From Lysobacterales bacterium (lineage in GTDB: Bacteria > Pseudomonadota > Gammaproteobacteria > Xanthomonadales > Rhodanobacteraceae): DNA of 37,712 nucleotides. The DNA is taken from NCBI GenBank assembly GCA_015655335.1, contig JAATFF010000052.1:1-37712 (forward strand), in the 5' to 3' direction. Each line of letters opens with the position of its first letter. The first letter of the stretch is position 1. Of the stretch, positions 27,422 to 36,160 are shown in pieces. The translations under genes and the position numbers were made by a program. The notes under the pieces were generated by a model that was not told the origin of the DNA, searched no databases, and was given only the letters and a program-made list of their open reading frames with translations.

Positions 27422-28201
27422 TCAATCGGGATGCGCAGCAGCTCCGAATTGCAGCGCATCGGTGATTTCTGTCGTGGCGCGACGGAGCTCGGCGATCACA
27501 TCCTCCATGGTGGTCTGCGCTTCCGTGCGTTGTTCGATAAACGGAATGGTGAGTGCGCATACGGCACGCCCGTGTTGCAGCACCGGTGCCGAGAGATCGG
27601 TGACGGCATCGACGATTTGGCTCGGCTCGCTGGCATAGCCACGTGCGCGCAGCTGTATCAGCAACTTGGTCAGCTTCTTGCGATCCAGCGCGGGCTCGTA
27701 CTTGACGATCAGGTCCAGCCAGCGCTCGCGTACCGGTTCGTCCTGGAAGGCGAGGAGTACGTGACCCGAGGTGGATCGGGACATGGGACGGCGATGTCCC
27801 ACGCGCACGACTAGCGCGATCTCTCCTGGCGGATCCACCCGAGCGACGACGACGATCTGTTCGTGGGAGGGCACCACCAGATGACACGCCTGGCCGCTGA
27901 TATCGGCAAGGTGATGCATGACCGGCAACGCGGCTTCGATCGTGCTTTTGACCGGCGGCTGTTCCATGCCCAGGCGAAATAGCCGTGTGGTGACCAAATA
28001 GCCGCTGTCGCCTTCGCCTCGGGTGATGTAGTCGCGCTCTTCCAACACCTGCAGCATGCGGAAGATTTCGCCGCGTGAGCGTCCGACGCCTTCGGAAATC
28101 TCCGCGATGCTGAGCGGCTTGTGTGCACCGGCCAGTAGCTCGAGTATGTCTAACCCTTTATCGAGTGCGGGCGCACGGTATTTGGGGGTCTGAGTCGGCA
28201 T
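27422..28201 (-). CDS. IclR family transcriptional regulator of the fucose locus
   Basis: This is a 259-aa protein. An N-terminal winged helix (ALDKGLDILELLAGAHKPLSIAEISEGVGRSRGEIFRMLQVLEERDYI) is followed by the IclR effector domain (LVVRVGHRRPMSRSTSGHVLLAF and DLSAPVLQHGRAVCALTIPF). IclR proteins bind sugar-acid or aromatic-acid intermediates and control neighbouring catabolic genes. Here the effector may be L-fucose or a fuconate derivative; this is inferred from context. The ATG has GGAAGGAAAG just upstream. The gene lies divergent to fucP and upstream of the fucosidase gene on its own strand. Confidence 0.92.
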   Translation of the reverse strand: MPTQTPKYRAPALDKGLDILELLAGAHKPLSIAEISEGVGRSRGEIFRMLQVLEERDYITRGEGDSGYLVTTRLFRLGMEQPPVKSTIEAALPVMHHLADISGQACHLVVPSHEQIVVVARVDPPGEIALVVRVGHRRPMSRSTSGHVLLAFQDEPVRERWLDLIVKYEPALDRKKLTKLLIQLRARGYASEPSQIVDAVTDLSAPVLQHGRAVCALTIPFIEQRTEAQTTMEDVIAELRRATTEITDALQFGAAAHPD

Positions 28202-28397
28202 GGCTTTCCTTCCGTTGTGGCGACTGGCTTGCCGCCGTTCGTACGCCGCCGCTATCTATCATGCCAAGGCAGCCGGGCAAGTATGTTGCGGTGCGTCTTT
28301 GCTGCAGGTGAATTATTGTTTCATATTTGCACATAATGGCGAGGGTCGTCACGTCGGCCCAGCGGATCGCGTCGCCGTGCGGCGTTGGGAGAAAAAG
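28202..28397. promoter_or_regulatory. Divergent control region of iclR-fucosidase and fucP-mutarotase, with candidate operator
   Basis: This 196-bp region lies between two start codons. The motif TTGTTTCATATTTGCACA (28316-28333) closely matches TTGTTTATATGTACACA on the minus strand at 36257-36273, before the catabolic operon of the same pathway. It also overlaps a plausible -10, CATAAT (28332-28337), and lies between ATTAT (28312-28316) and ATAAT (28333-28337). A repressor bound here would block fucP. GGGAG (28387-28391) is the fucP ribosome site. Confidence 0.5.
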
Positions 28398-29714
28398 GTG
28401 GATGTGCAGACGGTGACAGAAGACCACGCCATGCCGGTCGGCGACGCCATACCAACCGATCGGCGATCATGGTTGCCGCTGGTTCTGATCGTCAGTCTGT
28501 TCTTTCTCTGGGGCGGCGCCAACAACCTCAACGACGTACTGATTGCGCAGTTCAAGAGGGCGTTCGTGCTCAGCGACTTCCGCGCCGGGTTGGTGCAGAG
28601 TGCGTTCTATCTGGGGTACTTCCTGATCGCGATGCCAGCGGGCATGTACATGCGTCGCTTCGGCTACAAGAGCGCCGTGGTATTCGGGTTGTCGCTTTAC
28701 GGGGTGGGAGCGCTTTTGTTCTGGCCGGCCGCCGCTTCGTCTACGTATGGCCTGTTTCTGTTTGCGCTGTTCGTCATCGCCAGTGGGTTGGCTTTCCTGG
28801 AGACCTCGGCCAATCCGTTCGTCACGTTGCTCGGTCCGCGAGAAACAGCGACGCGTCGCCTCAATCTGGCTCAAGCTTTAAATCCGTTGGGTTCGATTGC
28901 CGGTATTTTGATCGGCCAGCATTTCATCTTTTCGGGCATCGAACGATCGCCTGCCCAGCTAACGGCGATGAGTGCTGCGGAGCGCACGGCTTACTACGCC
29001 AGTGAAACGCAGGCCGTGCAGTGGCCGTATCTGGTGATCGGTGTGGTGGTGCTGGGTTGGGCGATATTGATTTTGTTGACGCGCTTTCCGAGGACGGCGT
29101 CTCGTGCAGCCTCGGCATCGTCGGCTGGTGGCGCTGTATTGCGTAAATTGTTAAGCGACCGGCGTTTTATCGGCGCGATGTTCGCGCAATTCTTCTACGT
29201 AGGTGCGCAGGTCGGTGTGTGGAGTTACACCATCCGCTACGTACAGGCCACGATGCCGGGCACATCGTCCAGGGACGCTGCCAATTTTCTAACCGCTGGG
29301 TTAGTGTGCTTCATGGCCGGGCGTTTTGTGGGCACCGCCTTGATGAAGTATTGGGCTCCGGTACGGCTATTGATGATGTTTGCCGCCATTAATATCGCAC
29401 TGACCTTGTTTGCCGTGCTTCAGCCAGGCAGCCATGGCGCGTATGCACTGGTGGTATGCAGCTTTTTTATGTCGGTGATGTATCCGACGGTATTTGCCTT
29501 GGGCGTGGAAGGGCGGGGCGACGATGAGCGAAAACTCGGTTCGGCTTTGCTCGTCATGACTATTATTGGCGGTGCTGTACTCACGGCGTTGATGGGGGCA
29601 GTATCCGATATGACCAGCATTGCGCGAGCGATGGCTGTGCCTATGTGTTGTTTTGCCGTGGTGCTGCTGTTTGCATGGCAGCGGCGTGGACATCCTAATG
29701 AGGGGAAGAGCTGA
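28398..29714 (+). CDS. fucP: L-fucose:proton symporter, MFS family
   Basis: This is a 438-aa protein with 12 predicted membrane helices. FLWGGANNLNDVLIAQFKRAF and FLETSANPFV are the FucP/GluP (FGHS family) signatures, containing the acidic residues needed for proton-coupled fucose transport. I chose the GTG at 28398 because GGGAG lies 6 nt upstream and the resulting length equals that of E. coli FucP. ATG 28431 is a possible later start, and the open frame before 28398 is not membrane-protein-like. Its TGA overlaps the mutarotase ATG by one base (TGATG). It imports L-fucose released by the GH29 enzyme. Confidence 0.93.
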   Translation: MDVQTVTEDHAMPVGDAIPTDRRSWLPLVLIVSLFFLWGGANNLNDVLIAQFKRAFVLSDFRAGLVQSAFYLGYFLIAMPAGMYMRRFGYKSAVVFGLSLYGVGALLFWPAAASSTYGLFLFALFVIASGLAFLETSANPFVTLLGPRETATRRLNLAQALNPLGSIAGILIGQHFIFSGIERSPAQLTAMSAAERTAYYASETQAVQWPYLVIGVVVLGWAILILLTRFPRTASRAASASSAGGAVLRKLLSDRRFIGAMFAQFFYVGAQVGVWSYTIRYVQATMPGTSSRDAANFLTAGLVCFMAGRFVGTALMKYWAPVRLLMMFAAINIALTLFAVLQPGSHGAYALVVCSFFMSVMYPTVFALGVEGRGDDERKLGSALLVMTIIGGAVLTALMGAVSDMTSIARAMAVPMCCFAVVLLFAWQRRGHPNEGKS

Positions 29715-30079
29715 TGCTGCGTCACTACTACGCGTTGGATTTGCGGGACGATGCTGCGGCGATTGCCGAATACGAGCGTTTGCACCGTCCCGAGAGCGTT
29801 TGGCCGGAAATCATTGCCTCCATCCGTGCGTCCGGGATTGAGGAAATGGAGATCTTTCGAGTCGGAAATCGGCTGGTGATGGTCGTGCAAGTACCGGACG
29901 ATTCCGATGCGTCAACGACACGAGATATGGAGGTTACCGACCCGATGACGCAAGCGTGGGAAGCGTTAATGGATCGCTATCAGCAGCGCCTGCCTTGGGC
30001 CGAGGCAGGGCAGAAGTGGGTGCCCATGAAGCGCATTTTCTCATTGATGTCCGCGATCGATGCGGGTGCTTCGACCTAG
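29714..30079 (+). CDS. L-fucose/L-rhamnose mutarotase (RhaM family)
   Basis: This is a 121-aa protein. The pattern RHYYALDLRDD, then EYERLHRPESVWPEIIASIRASGIEEMEIFRVGNRLVMV, then WVPMKRIF is that of the dimeric ferredoxin-fold RhaM mutarotases, with H in LHRP as the likely catalytic residue. It would interconvert the anomers of L-fucose after import so that the dehydrogenase gets its preferred form. Fucose use is inferred from coupling to fucP by a TGATG overlap. AGGGGAAGAG precedes the start. Its last 4 nt overlap the end of the convergent lactate dehydrogenase gene. Confidence 0.88.
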   Translation: MLRHYYALDLRDDAAAIAEYERLHRPESVWPEIIASIRASGIEEMEIFRVGNRLVMVVQVPDDSDASTTRDMEVTDPMTQAWEALMDRYQQRLPWAEAGQKWVPMKRIFSLMSAIDAGAST

Positions 30080-31224
30080 TTGTCGTTACGCCAGATCACA
30101 TCCCTTGCGATGCTCCGCACGTCGGTCTGACCCGTCAAGGCCATGCTTACGCTCAGCTCGCGGCGGATGAGCTCAATGGCCTGCGTGACGCCAGCCTCGC
30201 CCATCGCGCCCAATCCATACAGGAATGCCTTGCCGATTAAACCGGCATGTGCGCCGCAGGCGAGCGCCTTGAGTAGATCCTGACCGCTGAGAATGCCGCC
30301 ATCAAATAGCACCTGCAGCCGGTCGCCGACCGCTTGCACTATGGATGGCAACACGTCAATGCTGGCGGGAGCGCCGTCCAGCTGCCGACCACCATGGTTG
30401 GATACGACGATGGCGTCGACCGCATGATCGGCCGCAATGCGGGCATCTTCCGGATCAAGAATGCCTTTGATGATGAGCTTGCCGGGCCATAGCGCGCGGA
30501 TCCATTCGAGATCTTTCCAGGTCAGGGTCGGATCGAACTGATTGGCGATCCATTGCGCCAGCGTGGTGAGGCTGTCGGTATTTTCGATGCGTCCCTTCAA
30601 GTTGCCGAAGGATCGACTAGGCGCATGCAACATGCTCCAGGCCCAGCGCGGCTTGCTGAGCATGTCCAGCAGGTTGTGCAGGGTAATCCTGGGCGGCACC
30701 GACAAGCCGTTTTTGATCTCGCGATGACGCTGGCCTTGTACGGTCAGGTCGGCGGTGAGCATCAGCGCGGTGCAACCGGCCGCCTTGGCGCGTTCGATCA
30801 GTTCGCGTGTAAACCCGCGATCGCGCATGACATAGACCTGAAACCAGAACGGCGTCTTCACTGCGTCATGCACTTGTTCGATCGAGCAAATCGATACGGT
30901 ACTCAGGCAGAACGGAATGCCGGCCTTCGCCGCAGCCCGTGCACCGAGGATTTCGCCGCCACCTCGCTGCAGTCCGGTGAGACCGGTTGGAGCGATCGCC
31001 AGCGGCATCGATACCGGCTGGCCGACAATGTCGGTAGCCAGGGAGCGGTTGTCGACATTGCGCATCACTCGTTGTCGCAGACTTATCCGTGCCAGCGCTT
31101 CGCGATTCGCGCGCAGGGTGGTTTCCTCGTAAGAGCCCCGATCGGCATATTCAAAAAAAGCGCGCGGCACGCGGCGTTTGGCAAGCTCGCGCAAATCGGC
31201 AACGCTGGTGATGGGGGTGGTCAT
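30076..31224 (-). CDS. lldD: FMN-dependent L-lactate dehydrogenase (alpha-hydroxy-acid oxidase family)
   Basis: This is a 382-aa protein of the FMN alpha-hydroxy-acid dehydrogenase family. [25 protein letters not shown] and the catalytic/FMN block [12 protein letters not shown] are clear. It oxidises L-lactate to pyruvate at the membrane, passing electrons to quinone or another acceptor. It is the last gene of the fucose operon and overlaps the fuconate dehydratase stop (ATGA). L-lactate is one of the two end products of that pathway, so it likely completes fucose breakdown. A related 2-hydroxy-acid specificity is possible. Confidence 0.88.
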   Translation of the reverse strand: MTTPITSVADLRELAKRRVPRAFFEYADRGSYEETTLRANREALARISLRQRVMRNVDNRSLATDIVGQPVSMPLAIAPTGLTGLQRGGGEILGARAAAKAGIPFCLSTVSICSIEQVHDAVKTPFWFQVYVMRDRGFTRELIERAKAAGCTALMLTADLTVQGQRHREIKNGLSVPPRITLHNLLDMLSKPRWAWSMLHAPSRSFGNLKGRIENTDSLTTLAQWIANQFDPTLTWKDLEWIRALWPGKLIIKGILDPEDARIAADHAVDAIVVSNHGGRQLDGAPASIDVLPSIVQAVGDRLQVLFDGGILSGQDLLKALACGAHAGLIGKAFLYGLGAMGEAGVTQAIELIRRELSVSMALTGQTDVRSIARDVIWRNDN

Positions 31225-32540
31225 CGTGCGCTCGCCAAACTCGTCGATTCACACCAGGCGGGGCCGTCCGGATAGCTGTAGTGCGCCAAGGTATTCGCAT
31301 GCATTTGCGCGGAAAAACCCGGCGATGTCGGGGCGATGTAGCAGCCATTGCGCACAACGACGGGATCGACGAAGTGCTCGTGCAGATGATCGACGAATTC
31401 GATGGCACGGTCGTCTTTCCTTCCGCTGATCGCAACAAAGTCGGCCATTGCCAGGTGTTGCACCAGCTCGCACAGACCAACGCCACCCGCATGCGGAAAC
31501 ACGCGCACGCCGAATTTGGCAGCCAACAGCAAAATGGCCAGGTTTTCGTTGACGCCACCGACACGCGCTGCGTCGATCTGCACGATATCCACAGCGCCGG
31601 CCTGGAACAGTTGCTTGAACATCACGCGATTATGAGTGTGTTCGCCGGTTGAAATCGGAACCGGTTTGACCGCGCGACGGATCGCAGCATGGCCGAGGAT
31701 ATCGTCCGGGCTGGTCGGCTCCTCCGCCCACGCAATTTGCACATCCGATAAGCGTTGTAGCCACGCAATAGCGTCGGTCACGTCCCAGCGCTGATTGGCA
31801 TCGACCGCGATGCCGATGTCAGGCCCTACCGTTTCGCGCGCGAGTCGGCAGCGACGCACGTCGTCTTCCACATTCATGCCGACTTTGAGTTTGATGGTGC
31901 GAAAGCCAGCGGCGACCGCCTCGCGTGCAAGACGCTGCATTTTTTCGTCGGTATAACCCAACCAGCCCGGCGAGGTGGTGTAGGCCGGGTAGCCGTCGGC
32001 AAGCAACTGCGTAATACGCTGCGGTTTGTTGGCTGCAGCGACGCGCAGCATCGTGAGCGCTTCATCCGGCGTCAGTGCATCGGTGAGATAGCGGAAATCG
32101 ATCGTTGCGACCAACTGCTCGGGCGTCATATCGGCGATGAAGCGCCAAAGCGGCTTGCCCGCAACGCGTGCGGCCAGGTCCCAGGCGGCGTTGATGACCG
32201 CACCGATAGCCATGTGCATCACGCCCTTTTCAGGGCCTAGCCAGCGCAATTGGGAGTCGCCGACCATGCGCCTGGCGAATCCGCCCAGGTCGCCGATCAC
32301 GTCATCGAGGCTGAGCCCGATGACATGATGAGCCAATGCGTCTATTGCAACTTTCTGCACATCGTTGCCGCGACCGATGGTGAAGGCGAAGCCATAACCC
32401 TCCAGGCCGGGCTGGTCGGTGCGCATCACCACGTAGGCGGCCGAGTAGTCCGGATCGGGGTTCATGGCATCGGAGCCATCTAACTCACGAGAGGTCGGAA
32501 AGCGGACATCATACGTATCCAATGCCGTGATCTTTGTCAT
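31221..32540 (-). CDS. L-fuconate dehydratase (enolase superfamily)
   Basis: This is a 439-aa protein. Active-site residues line up with those known for the Xanthomonas campestris enzyme, shifted by one: K217 and K219 (KLK), metal ligands D247 (VDANQRW), E273 (AEEP) and E300 (STGEH), and H350 (FPHAGG). It removes water from L-fuconate to give 2-keto-3-deoxy-L-fuconate, using Mg2+. ATG 32540 has GGAAGG 7 nt upstream; the frame is open to 32645 but that part overlaps the FAH gene. It is in a six-gene fucose operon and is coupled to the lactate dehydrogenase gene downstream. Confidence 0.95.
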   Translation of the reverse strand: MTKITALDTYDVRFPTSRELDGSDAMNPDPDYSAAYVVMRTDQPGLEGYGFAFTIGRGNDVQKVAIDALAHHVIGLSLDDVIGDLGGFARRMVGDSQLRWLGPEKGVMHMAIGAVINAAWDLAARVAGKPLWRFIADMTPEQLVATIDFRYLTDALTPDEALTMLRVAAANKPQRITQLLADGYPAYTTSPGWLGYTDEKMQRLAREAVAAGFRTIKLKVGMNVEDDVRRCRLARETVGPDIGIAVDANQRWDVTDAIAWLQRLSDVQIAWAEEPTSPDDILGHAAIRRAVKPVPISTGEHTHNRVMFKQLFQAGAVDIVQIDAARVGGVNENLAILLLAAKFGVRVFPHAGGVGLCELVQHLAMADFVAISGRKDDRAIEFVDHLHEHFVDPVVVRNGCYIAPTSPGFSAQMHANTLAHYSYPDGPAWCESTSLASAR

Positions 32541-32583
32541 GCCATGGCCTTCCGTGAGTAAGAGCCGCGTAAAATTGGCGTAG

Positions 32584-33447
32584 TCATGCAGCGTGTTCGT
32601 CGGAGGGATGCGCGCGGACGTGCTGGCGCTGTCGGCCGAGTCCATCGATACCCAGTTCGATCACGTCGCCTGGACGCAGATAAATCGGAGGCTTTTGCCC
32701 GAGGCCCACGCCCGAAGGCGTGCCTGTGCTGATAACGTCGCCAGGCAGCAGCGTCATGTAGCGACTGATGTGACTCACCAGTTTCGCTACGTTGAAGATC
32801 ATCGTGCGTGTATGGCCATTCTGATAGCGGTGTCCGTTGACCTCCAGCCAAAGGCGGAGATTTTGCGGATCGGTCACTTCGTCGGTGGTGACCAGCCACG
32901 GGCCGAGCGGTCCGAAGGTGTCGCAGCTTTTGCCTTTGACCCACTGACCGCCGTGATCGAATTGAAACGCGCGCTCGGACAAATCGTTCACCACAAGATA
33001 GCCGGCGACGTGCGCAAGCGCGTTTTCGACGGTAACGCTGCGGGCCGTCTCGCCGATGACTACGCCAAGTTCCACTTCCCAGTCGGTTTTGGTGGCGCCT
33101 TGCGGAATGATCACGTCGTCGTTAGGACCCATGATCGCGCTGGTGGCCTTCATGAAAATCACCGGCAGTTCGGGCACCTGTGCGTTGGTTTCCGCAGCAT
33201 GTTCGGCGTAGTTCATACCCACGCAGATCATCTTGCCGACATGCGCCAGCGGGGTACCGTAGCGAGGCTGGCCCGTTACAGGTGTCAGCGTTTGCGGATC
33301 GATCGCCGCGATACGCGCAAGGCCATCGCGTCCGAGTACCGTTGCATCGATATTGCCGATGACGGATGAGAGATCGCGGAGCGTGCCCGCTTCGTCGATT
33401 AGGCCGGGTTTTTCCTTGCCAGGAGTGCCGTAACGTACCAGTTTCAT
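32584..33447 (-). CDS. FAH family 2,4-diketo-3-deoxy-L-fuconate hydrolase
   Basis: This is a 287-aa fumarylacetoacetate-hydrolase-fold protein. [34 protein letters not shown] and [14 protein letters not shown] are family blocks that include the acidic metal ligands. In the non-phosphorylative fucose route this family cleaves 2,4-diketo-3-deoxy-L-fuconate to pyruvate and L-lactate. The assignment rests on its place between the SDR and fuconate dehydratase genes. AAGGAGCG lies upstream of ATG 33447. It is 17 bp after the SDR stop and 43 bp before the dehydratase start. Confidence 0.9.
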   Translation of the reverse strand: MKLVRYGTPGKEKPGLIDEAGTLRDLSSVIGNIDATVLGRDGLARIAAIDPQTLTPVTGQPRYGTPLAHVGKMICVGMNYAEHAAETNAQVPELPVIFMKATSAIMGPNDDVIIPQGATKTDWEVELGVVIGETARSVTVENALAHVAGYLVVNDLSERAFQFDHGGQWVKGKSCDTFGPLGPWLVTTDEVTDPQNLRLWLEVNGHRYQNGHTRTMIFNVAKLVSHISRYMTLLPGDVISTGTPSGVGLGQKPPIYLRPGDVIELGIDGLGRQRQHVRAHPSDEHAA

Positions 33448-33464
33448 ACATGCGCTCCTTGCGC

Positions 33465-34211
33465 TCAGTTGGACCAGCCGCCGTCCACAACGTGGATGGC
33501 GCCGGTAGTGAAAGCGGATTCGTCGGACGCCAGGTACAGCGCGAGAGCGGCGATTTCTTCAGGCTCGCCCAAGCGTCCCATCGGTTGACGTTCGGCGAAG
33601 CTTCGCCAAGTGGCGGCTTCGTCACCGCCAAGTGCGCGTACGCGCCCGCCCAGCGATGGCGTCTTCACAGTGCCAGGGCAGATCGCATTACATCGCACGC
33701 CGCGCGCAACGAAATCCGCTGCGATCGAACGCGTCAAGCCAATCACGGCCGCCTTGGTGGCGCCGTAAGCAAAACGGTTCGGCACGCCTTTGATGCTGGA
33801 GGCGACCGACGCCATGTTGATAATGCTGCCCTTGCCGCGATCGAGCATGCCGGGAAGGACTGCCTTGCACAGATGAAACATGCTGTCGACATTGATCGAG
33901 AACGAACGGTGCCAGCTGGCATCGTCGGTATCCAGAATGCTGCCTGCATGCACGTAGCCTGCACAATTGAACAACACATCGAACGGACCGGATGCGTGCA
34001 CGAGGGCCTCGATGCTTTCCGCGTGAGTCACGTCGAGTACCTGGGTACTGAGCGACGCGTGCTCCGATGCCAGACTGGCGAGCGCGCTGCTGTCGATATC
34101 GGTGGCCAAAACCTGCGCGCCGGCGTGGGCGAAGGCGAGCGCGGTCGCGCGACCGATACCGGCACCTGCCGCCGTGACAAGCACGTGCTTGCCGGACAAT
34201 CGTCCCGTCAT
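33465..34211 (-). CDS. SDR family 2-keto-3-deoxy-L-fuconate dehydrogenase
   Basis: This is a 248-aa short-chain dehydrogenase. The cofactor motif TAAGAGIGRA is at residues 13-22, D38/D40 in ATDID suggests NAD+ use, and the YGATK pair supplies the catalytic Tyr and Lys after a Ser in NMASVASS. It would oxidise 2-keto-3-deoxy-L-fuconate to the 2,4-diketo acid. ATG 34211 follows AGGGGAT; a TTG at 34229 is less likely. It is 60 bp from the lactonase stop, within the same operon. The substrate is inferred from context. Confidence 0.9.
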   Translation of the reverse strand: MTGRLSGKHVLVTAAGAGIGRATALAFAHAGAQVLATDIDSSALASLASEHASLSTQVLDVTHAESIEALVHASGPFDVLFNCAGYVHAGSILDTDDASWHRSFSINVDSMFHLCKAVLPGMLDRGKGSIINMASVASSIKGVPNRFAYGATKAAVIGLTRSIAADFVARGVRCNAICPGTVKTPSLGGRVRALGGDEAATWRSFAERQPMGRLGEPEEIAALALYLASDESAFTTGAIHVVDGGWSN

Positions 34212-34271
34212 GCGATATCCCCTGTACAACGAATGCGAAATAGGTGGGCGGATAAGATCATGGCAGTACTC

Positions 34272-35135
34272 CTAAACGAGATCCGGAACCGGAGAATCGA
34301 TATCGAGTGCATAAAAACGCACAGCATTGGCCGCGAACACCTCCGCCTGCGAGCCGGCGGCGTAACGCTCGGTCAGCATCAAGGCCACGCGCAACCATTG
34401 ACCATAATCGGCATGCGTGGTGAGTACCGGCCAATCGCTGCCCCACATCAGACGCTCAGGTCCGAAATGCGCAAAAAGATCGGCGACGTAGGGTTCGATG
34501 GCGTCTTCGCGCACGGTATCGTCGAGCAGCGTGAGCAAACCCGATAACTTGCAGTGAAGCTGCGGATGCTGAGCCAATTCGTCGATCCAACTGGTCCACT
34601 GATCGAAACGGCTGTCGGCAATGGCCGGTTTGCCAGCGTGATCGAGTACGACACTCAGCTGTGGATTTCGGCGCAAACGGCGACAGAGTGCAGGCATTTG
34701 CGGCATGCCGACCAGTGCATCGAAGCTCAGGCCGCAATCTTGTATGCAATCGAAAGCGCGATCGAGCGATGGGTGCGCTAGCCAGTCCGGATCGGCGATG
34801 TCTTGCACCATCGGACGCAATCCGCATAGCAATCCGCCACCATGGCGGATCAGGGCATCGATGCGCGCGCCGACATCGGTCGCTTCCAGATCGACCCAGC
34901 CGACGACGCCGACGACTGCGGGGTCCAGACGCGCCAGTTCGAATAGATAACGTGTTTCTTCCTCGCTGGGCGCGGCTTGTACAAGCACGCTAAACGTTAC
35001 GCCCGCCGCTTTTCGTTGCGCGCAAAGATCGATCGGCAAAAAGGCTTGGCGCAATGCGATAGGCGCTTGCGCCAACCAACCATAATCGCCGCGCGATGGC
35101 TGCCAGTAGTGTTGATGGGCGTCGACGATGATCAT
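34272..35135 (-). CDS. L-fuconolactonase (amidohydrolase 2 family)
   Basis: This is a 287-aa TIM-barrel metal-dependent hydrolase. IIVDAHQHYW at the N-terminus has the HxH-type metal site, LDHAGKP supplies a further histidine, and MWGSDWPV has the terminal catalytic Asp. COG3618 members of this type open L-fucono-1,5-lactone or related sugar lactones to the free acid. The start ATG at 35135 overlaps the aldo/keto reductase stop (ATGA). The longer open frame to 35186 lies inside that gene. Role in fucose use follows from operon order. Confidence 0.9.
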   Translation of the reverse strand: MIIVDAHQHYWQPSRGDYGWLAQAPIALRQAFLPIDLCAQRKAAGVTFSVLVQAAPSEEETRYLFELARLDPAVVGVVGWVDLEATDVGARIDALIRHGGGLLCGLRPMVQDIADPDWLAHPSLDRAFDCIQDCGLSFDALVGMPQMPALCRRLRRNPQLSVVLDHAGKPAIADSRFDQWTSWIDELAQHPQLHCKLSGLLTLLDDTVREDAIEPYVADLFAHFGPERLMWGSDWPVLTTHADYGQWLRVALMLTERYAAGSQAEVFAANAVRFYALDIDSPVPDLV

Positions 35136-36160
35136 GGCGTGGGAGTGCTGCGCAGTATCAAGCCGGCCTCGCGCAACGCGTTCCATGCATCAGCGGGAAC
35201 GGCAGCATGCATGCGCGTACTGGCACTGTCGACCTCAGCAACGGAACGCATGCCGCAAACGACGCTAATCACTGCGGGGTGCGCCAACGGAAATTGCAGG
35301 GCCGCCGCACCTACGTCGGTATGAGTGAGACCAAGTGTTTCGTAGAAGCACCGTGCTCGTTCGACAATGGCGTCGTCGGCAGGTGCGTAATTGTAGAAAC
35401 TTCCTGGTCCATCTGTTCCGCTTAGCAAGCCCGAGTTGTAAGGGCCTGCGGCAAGGATCGCGACACCGCGTGCTTGAGCTTGCGTCATCACGGCCACGCT
35501 GTGCTGTTGTTCGAACAGCGTGTAGCGCCCTGCCAACATGATGACGTCCAGCTCGAATCGCGGCATCACCTCCAGGCACACTGCTTCTTCGTTGACGCCG
35601 ATGCCGATGGCATCGCACAGGCCTTGTGCCTGCAATTCCGCCATCGCCGGCAATGCTTCGTCGAGTGCCTGCCGAAGCACTGAAGCATGATTCGCACCGT
35701 GCGTCAGTGCGCCGATGTCATGCAATAGCAGGACGTCGACATGGTCGGTACGCAGACGGCTGAGACTGGCCTCGAGCGAACGCAGAATGCCATCGCGGCT
35801 GTAGTCGAAATGAGCGCGTCGACCATCGACGATAAAACCATCGTCGTGGTGGGTCTGGCGGGAATCCGTTTCGATGATCCGGCCCACCTTGGTCGACAGC
35901 GTGAAGCTCGCGCGCGCCAGGCCGTCTAATGCGACACCTAGTCGGTTCTCGCTCAAGCCGTAGCCGTAGTAGGGAGCCGTGTCGAAGTGCCGTATCCCCT
36001 GTTGCCAAGCGCGCGCGACGGTCGCTGCCGCCTCTTCGTCATCCACCGATTCGTAAAGGTTGCCGATCGGAGCGCCGCCGAACGACAAGGGCGACCGTAG
36101 CCAGCTGACCTGCCGATCTCTGGCGATGTCCGAATCTGGCTTGATCGTCGCTTGCGTCAT
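35132..36160 (-). CDS. Aldo/keto reductase, probable L-fucose dehydrogenase
   Basis: This is a 342-aa protein. The AKR tetrad is D60, Y65 (HFDTAPYYGYG), K91 (STKVG) and H147 (LLLHDIG). The family includes L-fucose / D-threo-aldose 1-dehydrogenases that oxidise the anomeric carbon of L-fucose to the lactone with NAD(P)+. It is the first gene of the leftward operon, followed by the lactonase with a 4-nt overlap. ATG 36160 has GAGGG 4-5 nt upstream; the frame is open to 36247 but that extension looks non-coding. Cofactor preference is not readable. Confidence 0.9.
   Translation of the reverse strand: MTQATIKPDSDIARDRQVSWLRSPLSFGGAPIGNLYESVDDEEAAATVARAWQQGIRHFDTAPYYGYGLSENRLGVALDGLARASFTLSTKVGRIIETDSRQTHHDDGFIVDGRRAHFDYSRDGILRSLEASLSRLRTDHVDVLLLHDIGALTHGANHASVLRQALDEALPAMAELQAQGLCDAIGIGVNEEAVCLEVMPRFELDVIMLAGRYTLFEQQHSVAVMTQAQARGVAILAAGPYNSGLLSGTDGPGSFYNYAPADDAIVERARCFYETLGLTHTDVGAAALQFPLAHPAVISVVCGMRSVAEVDSASTRMHAAVPADAWNALREAGLILRSTPTP

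Noticed and set aside
27360-27887. In-frame upstream extension of the GH29 fucosidase
   Set aside because: It overlaps the IclR gene in another frame and reads as Arg/Ser-rich shadow sequence; a proper signal peptide begins at 27359.
30553-31275. 240-codon plus-strand ORF opposite lldD
   Set aside because: It is a high-G+C shadow of the lldD reading frame with no domain-like features.
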